A stretch of DNA of 5,923 nucleotides from Bacteroidales bacterium. Its GTDB lineage: Bacteria; Bacteroidota; Bacteroidia; Bacteroidales; UBA1402. Positions within the stretch are counted from its first letter, which is position 1; each line of letters opens with the position of its first letter. Below the pieces are notes generated by a model that made no database searches, was not told where the DNA came from, and saw only the letters and a program-made list of their open reading frames with translations. The stretch is taken from contig JALNXZ010000105.1 of the NCBI GenBank assembly GCA_023230125.1, positions 1 to 5,923 of the forward strand, read 5' to 3'. A program made the translations under genes and the position numbers. Positions 1 to 5,534 of this stretch are shown one piece after another.

Positions 1-219
1 CTTTTTACCGTAAAGTTCGTCTGAAACGAAAGGTATTCCTATTGATAAAGGCATTCTGGCACCCATTGACCATTTTTCGATGATCAACCGGTTGCCAACA
101 GACTGGTTTTCGGACATAGCGGAAGTTGTTATCCTGATTGTTTCAAAAAACATCATCCGAATAAAAATAGCCAATATTGCGGCTATACATAAAATGCCGA
201 CCAGTTTTTTAGCGTTCAT
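1..219 (-). CDS. S26-family signal peptidase-like protein, N-terminal part, probable pseudoenzyme
   Basis: This gene is cut by the left edge: 73 codons are visible from the ATG at 219 down to position 1 with no stop. That ATG is the first in frame after an in-frame TAA at 250-252, and no Shine-Dalgarno is visible. Residues 6-25 form one hydrophobic segment, probably a membrane anchor with the rest in the periplasm. Residues 24-57 align without gaps to residues 99-132 of the LepB encoded upstream. Shared positions include FF, the VG before the second strand, and a K-x-S-x-G-x-R-x-P pattern (K49, S51, G53, R55, P57). In that alignment the catalytic serine of LepB (S109) falls on Ala34, so this copy looks inactive as a Ser/Lys peptidase, although Ser33 is next to it. 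The lysine region and C-terminus lie outside the window. Family membership is well supported. Loss of activity is inference, and a regulatory or chaperone-like role alongside LepB would only be a guess. Confidence 0.82.
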   Translation of the reverse strand, partial: MNAKKLVGILCIAAILAIFIRMMFFETIRITTSAMSENQSVGNRLIIEKWSMGARMPLSIGIPFVSDELYGKK

Positions 220-329
220 GAAACGAGCATGTTTGTAAAACGTCCAGGTTTATGATAAAATGGATATGCGAGTTCTATATGACTTTAGACGAAAAAATGA
301 TTATCATATAAAGAATCTTTTTTTCAGCC
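220..329 (-). other. Spacer between lepB and the S26-like gene, weak AT-rich hairpin
   Basis: These 110 bp separate the lepB stop from the next gene and hold no reading frame of interest. Read on the minus strand there is an 11-nt palindrome, ATGATAATCAT (plus positions 297-307), followed at once by six T residues (292-297, sharing one base). It could form a four-pair hairpin with a three-base loop ahead of a T tract. This is too weak and AT-rich to call a terminator. It might reduce read-through or protect an mRNA end. No convincing Bacteroidota promoter was seen here. Confidence 0.3.
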
Positions 330-1802
330 TTAATAAGCTTTCTTGAAAAAACGATTCCATCTGATTTTTCCATTGAGAAAGCTTCTGTCTTTATCTAAAG
401 ACAACCATACGCAAATAGGTTTTCCGACGATATGGTCTTCAGGAACAAACCCCCAGAAACGAGAATCTGCAGAATTATGCCTGTTGTCACCCATCATCCA
501 GTAGTAATCCATTTTAAAAGTATAGGTGTCGGCTCTTTTTCCGTTAATAAATACTTTTCCATCCTTGGTTTCGATATTCTGCGCTTCATAATTGCGGATA
601 ACGCGTTCATAAAAAATTAGATTATTTTTCGTAAGCTTGATGGTGGATCCTTTGGCTGGTATCCAAAGTGGCCCGAAATTATCGCGGGACCATTTGATAT
701 CATCATTCAAAGGATAGGTTGTTCCTCCCAGATTGTAGCCTCCCAGCATATCTGATTCGATAATGACCGTATCAATGGCGACACTGCTTTTTAAGGTCTG
801 AATCAATGCTTGAGTAGCTGGAAAACGGTAAACGGGGTTTAAGCTCCCGTTAACATTTTTCTTGAAAGGCAAATAGTTGAACACTTCGTTATCTTCCGTA
901 AACAATTCCCTGTCTTCCTTGCTGACTCCCCATTTTCGGAATTGTTCATCTGAAATATAAGAACCTTTGGTCTGGACAAAATAATTATACTGCACACCAG
1001 GTTCGTCTTTGATGGCAACGCCATTGATGAAAACCTGATTGTTGACAATTTTGATGGTTTCTCCGGGAAGGCCGATACACCTTTTTACGTAGTTTTCGCG
1101 GCGGTCTACAGGCCTATAAACAACTTTTCCGAAAGATTCCGGATGGTTGCGGATGTATTGACCTGCTTCAGTTCTTGATATGTTATTCCCCTTGGAAATG
1201 TAATAACACATGGAGTAAAAATCAGGATTCGGTTGCTTAACAGGTACAGTATCTCCTGCCGGAAAATTGAATACGACAATGTCATTTCGTTTGATCTTAT
1301 GAAAACCGATAACACGCTTGTAATCCCAATGAGGTTTATCAAGATAGGATTTTGTATTTACAACGGGTAAGGTATGCTGAGCCAATGGAAAGGCAATAGG
1401 GGTGTTTGGAACGCGAGGGCCGTAGCTCATTTTGCTGACAAAAAGGAAATCACCCACCAATAATGATTTTTCCAAAGAGGAAGATGGAATCTGATAATTC
1501 TGGAAGAAATAGATATTGATGACATAAACGGCAGCTAGAGCAAATATAATGGCGTCAGTCCAATCCATGATACTCTTTAAAGTCTTATTATTGGAATTCC
1601 TCCAGAAGCCCCAGGGAAGGAATCTGGTAATATAAAAATCAAAAAAGAATGGAAGTGCGAGCAGCCACCATCCACTTTTCGTCCAAAGTGAGAAAATGAT
1701 TGTAATCGTTCCCCAAATCCCAAAACGAATCCATTTGGATTTTGGTGCTAAGAAACGACAGGGTTTATTTTCCCCTTTTTGACTTTCAGATGGAGTACTC
1801 AT
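330..1802 (-). CDS. lepB: Signal peptidase I (LepB), Bacteroidota long form
   Basis: This 490-residue inner-membrane serine protease cleaves type I signal peptides from exported proteins on the periplasmic side. Hydrophobic stretches lie at about residues 25-41, 44-58 and 83-100, followed directly by the catalytic region. The nucleophile is Ser109 in IPSSSL, matching E. coli Ser90 in IPSGSM. RNDIVVFNFP (172-181) matches the conserved strand region. The general-base lysine is Lys240 in NYVKRCIGLPGE, matching E. coli Lys145. The C-terminal signature MGDNRHNSADSRFWGFVP is at 437-454. E. coli LepB has 324 residues. Most of the extra length lies between the lysine motif and the final box (about 249-430), an insertion I associate with Bacteroidota LepB. 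The ATG at 1802 gives a normal cytoplasmic N-terminus, and no Shine-Dalgarno is seen. It starts 32 bp after dapB and is probably cotranscribed with it. All catalytic motifs are intact, so it should be active. Confidence 0.96.
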   Translation of the reverse strand: MSTPSESQKGENKPCRFLAPKSKWIRFGIWGTITIIFSLWTKSGWWLLALPFFFDFYITRFLPWGFWRNSNNKTLKSIMDWTDAIIFALAAVYVINIYFFQNYQIPSSSLEKSLLVGDFLFVSKMSYGPRVPNTPIAFPLAQHTLPVVNTKSYLDKPHWDYKRVIGFHKIKRNDIVVFNFPAGDTVPVKQPNPDFYSMCYYISKGNNISRTEAGQYIRNHPESFGKVVYRPVDRRENYVKRCIGLPGETIKIVNNQVFINGVAIKDEPGVQYNYFVQTKGSYISDEQFRKWGVSKEDRELFTEDNEVFNYLPFKKNVNGSLNPVYRFPATQALIQTLKSSVAIDTVIIESDMLGGYNLGGTTYPLNDDIKWSRDNFGPLWIPAKGSTIKLTKNNLIFYERVIRNYEAQNIETKDGKVFINGKRADTYTFKMDYYWMMGDNRHNSADSRFWGFVPEDHIVGKPICVWLSLDKDRSFLNGKIRWNRFFKKAY

Positions 1803-1834
1803 ATGATAAGATTTTTGATTATAAATTTATCCTT

Positions 1835-2548
1835 TTAAAAGCCCAGCATGTCGGACATGCTTAAAAATCCTTTCTTGCCTACCGTATATTCTGCAGCGAG
1901 AACAGCCCCCAAGGCAAGACCGGCTCTGCTCTTGGCATCGTGTGAAATGGTGATGGTATCAATGTCGGAGTCGTAAATGACTTCATGGTAACCAGGAACT
2001 TGTCCGGTCCTTTCTGAAACAATGGCTATTTCTTCCGGCTTATTCCGGGGATCCTTAATCCAAGATGTCTTGCGGTCAAGGCGGTCAATAATATCTTCTG
2101 CCAAAGTGATGGCTGTCCCAGATGGCGCATCCAACTTTTGAATGTGGTGAATTTCTTTCATTTTGACATCAAATATGGGGAAATCATTCATTATTTCAGC
2201 CAATTTTTTATTGATTGCAAAAAAGATGTTGACTCCCAAGCTGTAGTTTGAAGCGTAAAAAAAGGTCTGACCTTTTTCACAGGCTGTCTTTACTTCATCA
2301 ATGTCTTTTAACCAGCCGGTTGTGCCGGATACCACAGGAAGCTCTGACGCAAAACATTTTCGATAGTTGTCCAAAGCCGTTTCGGGGCGTGTAAATTCAA
2401 TGACTACATCTGAGGAACGGAAATTTTCGGAATCGAATTCTTCTGGATTGTTGATGTCTATTGTACTTACGATGGAATGTCCCCGTTCCAGTGCAATCCG
2501 TTCAATTTCATGGCCCATTTTGCCATATCCGATCAAAGAAATTTTCAT
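1835..2548 (-). CDS. dapB: 4-hydroxy-tetrahydrodipicolinate reductase (DapB)
   Basis: This cytoplasmic enzyme reduces the DapA product to tetrahydrodipicolinate with NAD(P)H, in the diaminopimelate/lysine pathway that feeds peptidoglycan and protein synthesis. I place the start at the ATG at 2548, giving 237 residues. The frame stays open upstream only to a TTG at 2593, which would add 15 residues ahead of the nucleotide-binding strand. The N-terminal Rossmann part begins MKISLIGYGKMG, with the glycine motif at 7-12. EFTRPE is at 51-56 and SGTTG at 74-78. The substrate-binding and catalytic stretch EIHHIQKLDAPSGTA is at 132-146, where His134 and Lys138 match E. coli His159 and Lys163. The C-terminal SHDAKSRAGLALGA (202-215) is also typical. 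Length and motifs are normal, though somewhat shorter than the 273-residue E. coli enzyme. It is the first gene of the leftward set, with lepB 32 bp downstream. A TATCTTTG element at 2670-2677 is its best promoter candidate. Confidence 0.96.
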   Translation of the reverse strand: MKISLIGYGKMGHEIERIALERGHSIVSTIDINNPEEFDSENFRSSDVVIEFTRPETALDNYRKCFASELPVVSGTTGWLKDIDEVKTACEKGQTFFYASNYSLGVNIFFAINKKLAEIMNDFPIFDVKMKEIHHIQKLDAPSGTAITLAEDIIDRLDRKTSWIKDPRNKPEEIAIVSERTGQVPGYHEVIYDSDIDTITISHDAKSRAGLALGAVLAAEYTVGKKGFLSMSDMLGF

Positions 2549-2669
2549 TCGAATATTTTTTATGTTTATTTCGGTTGTCTTAAATCCTCCCAAGCTATTT
2601 AGGCAAAAACCATCAACGGGATTGCCCTGAGTGCCTCATGAAGTTGAAGATTCTACAATTTTAAAAAGC

Positions 2670-2677
2670 CAAAGATA
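2670..2677 (-). promoter_or_regulatory. Candidate -7 promoter element for dapB-lepB
   Basis: Read on the minus strand this is TATCTTTG, an exact match to the Bacteroidota TAnnTTTG element. Transcription would begin roughly 7 nt further on, near 2663, leaving a leader of about 115 nt before the dapB ATG. No TTTG-like -33 element lies at the usual 19-21 nt spacing (the bases there are GGG-rich), so the call rests on the -7 match and its position only. Confidence 0.4.
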
Positions 2678-2730
2678 CATAAAAAAATATGCAAGACCCT
2701 GTAAGAATGTTTACAATCTGTTAAAAAGAC

Positions 2731-2743
2731 CCATTCAAAATGG
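2731..2743. repeat. Short perfect inverted repeat CCATT-CAA-AATGG
   Basis: Five-base arms around a three-base centre, about 20 bp upstream of the candidate -7 element at 2764-2771. It is placed where an operator or upstream activator site could lie. It is short enough that chance cannot be excluded. Confidence 0.35.
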
Positions 2744-2763
2744 AAAGGTTCTTAAAATACTCG

Positions 2764-2771
2764 TACATTTA
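2764..2771 (+). promoter_or_regulatory. Candidate -7 promoter element for the Big_5/DUF3108 pair
   Basis: TACATTTA matches TAnnTTTG except for the last base. Initiation would fall near 2778, giving a leader of about 70 nt before the ATG at 2850. No good -33 TTTG is visible upstream, so this is a weak candidate. It lies between the inverted repeats at 2731-2743 and 2774-2786. Confidence 0.25.
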
Positions 2772-2773
2772 CA

Positions 2774-2786
2774 CACTTGAAAAGTG
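2774..2786. repeat. Short perfect inverted repeat CACTT-GAA-AAGTG
   Basis: Five-base arms around a three-base centre, the same architecture as the repeat at 2731-2743 and 43 bp from it centre to centre (about four helical turns), although the arm sequences differ. It would overlap the predicted transcription start of the lipoprotein gene. It could be an operator or a 5' mRNA hairpin, or chance. Confidence 0.3.
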
Positions 2787-2849
2787 CTGAAATGAAACGT
2801 CCTTTTTGAAATAAAAAGTTGGGTAACAGAAATAATAGTCTCTGTGTAC

Positions 2850-4685
2850 ATGAAAAAGAATAAAATACATCAATTTGTTATTCTGGCAGGTTTTATTTTA
2901 TGGAATGCCTGTGCCAGTACTGGAACGCCCAGTGGCGGTCCCAAAGACATTACACCCCCCACGCTGATGAAGAGTGTACCACTACAAAATCAGTTGAATT
3001 ACAATAAGAAAAAAATTGAAATATTTTTTAACGAACTTGTTTCACTGGAAAATCCTTCTGAAAAAGTCATTGTCTCTCCACCGCAAAAAATTGCTCCAAC
3101 AGCAAAAGCCTTTGGCAATAAGATTTCCGTATTGCTTGCAGACACCTTGCTTCCTGAAACCACTTATACCATCGATTTTACAGACGCCATTGTAGATTAT
3201 AACGAAAAGAATAAATTCGGAGATTATGCCTTCTCTTTTTCAACGGGAGAAACCGTTGATTCTTTATGTATTTCCGGAACGGTACTTGATGCTTCTAATC
3301 TGAATCCTGTTCCCGGAGTCATCATTGGGGTTCATACCAATTTAAACGACACCAGTTTCAATAGAGTGCCATTCGAAAGAATTTCAAAAACCAGCCAAAG
3401 AGGTTTTTTTACAGTTAAAGGGTTGCCTGAAAAAAAGTTTCATATTTTTGCTTTGGGTGATAAAAACAGGGATTATCATTTTGACCAGTCCGGAGAATCC
3501 ATTGCTTTTTATGATTCAGTCATCACGCCTTGGATTGAACCCTGTCAAAAAACGGATACCATTTGGAAAGATTCTATCACTGTTGATACGATAATGATAC
3601 GGAATGCAACCTGTTATAAGCCTGATAACATTATTCTCCGCTATTTTGCGGAAGATTTTGGCAGACAATATTTATCCAAACGAGAAAGGCCATCCAAAGA
3701 AAAGATCATGCTTACTTTCGGTTATAAATCAGATACGTTGCCAAGCCTGAAACTGTTGAATTCTAAGATCTCAGACTGGTATCTTCTCGAAAATAATCCA
3801 ACGAATGACACCTTGACCTACTGGATTACCGATACTATTGTTTTGTCGATGGATACACTTCGACTTCAACTTGACTATTTGAAGACAGATTCTTTAAACA
3901 ATCTTGTATCGAAAACGGATACCTTAAAATTGATATCCAGAAGTAAAGGCGTTCAGAATTTAGGGTCTGTCAATAAGAAAAAGAAAAATAAGGAGGAAAA
4001 TGACAATCCTCCACCTGTTCAGCATCTGACATTAAAATGCACCCTTCAAGATATAACAGAAATCAATGCAAAGCCCTGCATACAATGGGAAACGCCAGTC
4101 ATACGGGTGGAAGGAACTCCATGGAATCTTTACAAGAAGAAAGACACAACTTGGGTGAAGACTCCGTGCTCTGTTTTGAAAGACAGCGTCAGTCTTCGAA
4201 ATTATTATCTTGTGGTGAAATGGGAATTTGGAGCCGAATATCGTTTTGATCTTGATTCCGGGATGGTTGTGGGACTGTTTGACAAGACAAACGATAAGTT
4301 TAGCAAGACCTTTAAGATTCGCAAGGAAGAGGATTATTCTAGACTGATCGTTACAGTGGAAGGAATTGAAGGCTCTGGCTATGTTGAGCTTCTGGACAAA
4401 ACGGATAAAGTGTTACGTCGTGAAAAAATTGAAAATAGGGTGACTGATTTTAAATATCTCATGCCTGGATCCTATTATCTTCGCGCTGTAGAAGACCTCA
4501 ATAATAATTTCAGTTGGGATACCGGTAATTATGCAGAAAAGAGACAGCCGGAGAATGTTTGGTATAATCCACGAATATTGACTTTACGCGCGAACTGGGA
4601 CGTTGAGGAAAGTTGGAATGTCCATGAATATCCTCTGTTACAACAGAAACCTCTGGAACTCAAACCTAAAGAAAATAAAAAGTAA
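2850..4685 (+). CDS. Big_5 (SbsA Ig-like) domain lipoprotein of unknown role
   Basis: This is a predicted 611-residue envelope lipoprotein. The ATG at 2850 is preferred over a GTG two codons earlier because it begins a clean MKKNK signal sequence. The hydrophobic core is at 8-18 and Cys21 is the likely lipidated residue. Its lipobox LWNAC is atypical because Trp is at -3. The residues after the cysteine are not acidic, so I see no surface-export signal and expect a periplasm-facing anchor. The GGPKDITPP stretch at 29-37 opens a Big_5 Ig-like domain (about 35-135), typical of this Bacteroidota family. A transthyretin/carboxypeptidase-regulatory-like beta domain follows (about 140-222), ending in D204-x-N206-x-D208-x3-D212. 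A Lys/Asn/Pro-rich linker (375-390) precedes a C-terminal beta region (about 495-590) with the same acidic spacing at D549, N551, N553 and D557. No catalytic motif was seen. The DUF3108 gene starts 9 bp downstream. The family call is firm and the function unknown. Confidence 0.87.
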   Translation: MKKNKIHQFVILAGFILWNACASTGTPSGGPKDITPPTLMKSVPLQNQLNYNKKKIEIFFNELVSLENPSEKVIVSPPQKIAPTAKAFGNKISVLLADTLLPETTYTIDFTDAIVDYNEKNKFGDYAFSFSTGETVDSLCISGTVLDASNLNPVPGVIIGVHTNLNDTSFNRVPFERISKTSQRGFFTVKGLPEKKFHIFALGDKNRDYHFDQSGESIAFYDSVITPWIEPCQKTDTIWKDSITVDTIMIRNATCYKPDNIILRYFAEDFGRQYLSKRERPSKEKIMLTFGYKSDTLPSLKLLNSKISDWYLLENNPTNDTLTYWITDTIVLSMDTLRLQLDYLKTDSLNNLVSKTDTLKLISRSKGVQNLGSVNKKKKNKEENDNPPPVQHLTLKCTLQDITEINAKPCIQWETPVIRVEGTPWNLYKKKDTTWVKTPCSVLKDSVSLRNYYLVVKWEFGAEYRFDLDSGMVVGLFDKTNDKFSKTFKIRKEEDYSRLIVTVEGIEGSGYVELLDKTDKVLRREKIENRVTDFKYLMPGSYYLRAVEDLNNNFSWDTGNYAEKRQPENVWYNPRILTLRANWDVEESWNVHEYPLLQQKPLELKPKENKK

Positions 4686-4694
4686 GATTCCTGT

Positions 4695-5534
4695 ATGAAA
4701 CGGCGTTTGGCAATGGTTGGTTTGGTTTTGTGTTTGGCATCCATTTGCCGGTCACAAATGTTGTGTGATATTGATAATAAGCCTTTTGCCTCCGGAGAGA
4801 GAATCCAATATAAGTTATTTTACAATTGGGGTCCTGTGTGGATTCAGGCCGGTATTTGTGAATTTAGTGTGTGTTTGGCAACCAGAAACAAGAAAAAGGT
4901 CTATCAGCTGATGGCGCAAGGAAAGACCCAGAAATCTTTTGATTCGTTTTATAAGGTAAGGGACACCATTGTGTCTTATGTAAATCGTGATAAGCTAGAG
5001 CCTTACCAGGCTTTCAAATATACCCACGAGGATAATTGGCACGGCATCGATGACTTTACATTCACTCCGGAACAGAATGGATGGAGCATTACCACCAGGT
5101 TAAAACGAAAGGAACAATGGAGAGATCCTGAGGTGTCAAGGACAACGCGGTGTGGGTTTGACATAATAACCAGCATTTATCGCCTTCGCTGTATTTCTGA
5201 TGAGAGATTATATGTCAAAGGTCGCCGAATTGAAATTTCAGTTAGACTTGATGATGATGAATATATCCTGTACTTAACCTATTTTGGAAGACAGCGGATT
5301 AAACTATATGGGGAGGGGTATTATTCTGCTCACGAGTTTAGCCTTTCCTTGATAGAAGGTAATGCCTTTAAACGTGGAGATGTTTTAAAATTTTGGATAT
5401 CAGACGATGGAAACAAAATTCCACTGCTTATAGAATCACCCATTCGGGTAGGCTCTGTGAAAGCAGTGTTTAAAGATGCTGAGAGAACGCTTTATCCTTT
5501 GGCAGAAGCTGGGGATAAAAATTCAATAAATTAA
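4695..5534 (+). CDS. Secreted DUF3108 domain protein
   Basis: This 279-residue protein carries an N-terminal signal peptide (MKRR, then a hydrophobic core at about 5-18). The likely signal peptidase I site is after Ser20, leaving Gln21 as the first mature residue. The cysteines at 13 and 18 lack a small residue at -1, so I do not read a lipobox. The body matches DUF3108 proteins: F-x-x-GE-x-I-x-Y near 31-39, YNWGPVWIQAG at 43-53, FDIITSIYRLR at 155-165, and the characteristic SDDGNKIPLLIESPIRVGS at 236-254. The family is probably a periplasmic or outer-membrane beta structure, and no biochemical role is known to me. The mature part has five cysteines (24, 54, 60, 153, 166), so disulfides are possible. 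The gene begins 9 bp after the Big_5 lipoprotein stop and is almost certainly cotranscribed with it. No Shine-Dalgarno is visible. Its TAA overlaps the cysS stop on the other strand. Confidence 0.88.
   Translation: MKRRLAMVGLVLCLASICRSQMLCDIDNKPFASGERIQYKLFYNWGPVWIQAGICEFSVCLATRNKKKVYQLMAQGKTQKSFDSFYKVRDTIVSYVNRDKLEPYQAFKYTHEDNWHGIDDFTFTPEQNGWSITTRLKRKEQWRDPEVSRTTRCGFDIITSIYRLRCISDERLYVKGRRIEISVRLDDDEYILYLTYFGRQRIKLYGEGYYSAHEFSLSLIEGNAFKRGDVLKFWISDDGNKIPLLIESPIRVGSVKAVFKDAERTLYPLAEAGDKNSIN
5531..5534. other. Shared TTAA: overlapping stop codons of convergent genes
   Basis: The palindrome TTAA supplies TAA at 5532-5534 for the rightward DUF3108 gene and TAA (complement of 5531-5533) for the leftward cysS gene. 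The coding regions therefore overlap by four bases. There is no intergenic room for a bidirectional terminator, so each transcript must end inside or beyond the opposing gene. Confidence 0.9.

Larger units (their letters stand above)
2549..2849. promoter_or_regulatory. Divergent intergenic region between dapB and the Big_5 lipoprotein gene
   Basis: About 300 bp of AT-rich DNA with no credible gene separates two oppositely directed gene sets, so promoters for both should lie here. The dapB side has an exact Bacteroidota -7 type element at 2670-2677. The lipoprotein side has a one-mismatch element at 2764-2771. Short perfect inverted repeats are crowded into the right half: TGTAA/TTACA (2700-2715), CCATT/AATGG (2731-2743), CACTT/AAGTG (2774-2786), CTTTTT/AAAAAG (2802-2818) and ACAGA/TCTGT (2826-2845). 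No riboswitch class was recognised. Confidence 0.6.

Noticed and set aside
839..1342. Minus-strand open frames of 69 and 78 codons inside lepB
   Set aside because: They are out of frame with intact lepB and show no domain or signal features.
2549..2593. N-terminal extension of DapB from a TTG at 2593
   Set aside because: It would place 15 extra residues ahead of the MKISLIGYGKMG strand, where DapB proteins normally begin. The ATG at 2548 fits the family.
2367..2630. Plus-strand open frame of 87 codons across the dapB start
   Set aside because: It lies mostly antisense to well-conserved dapB codons, has no recognisable protein features and ends in the intergenic region. It is a shadow frame.
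2601..2636. AGGCA...TGCCT inverted repeat in the dapB leader
   Set aside because: It has only five pairs around a 26-base loop, with a three-pair inner stem. It is too weak to call a riboswitch or attenuator.
2844..2849. GTG start two codons before the lipoprotein ATG
   Set aside because: It adds only Met-Tyr ahead of a clean MKKNK signal sequence. ATG is more likely and there is no ribosome-binding evidence for the GTG.
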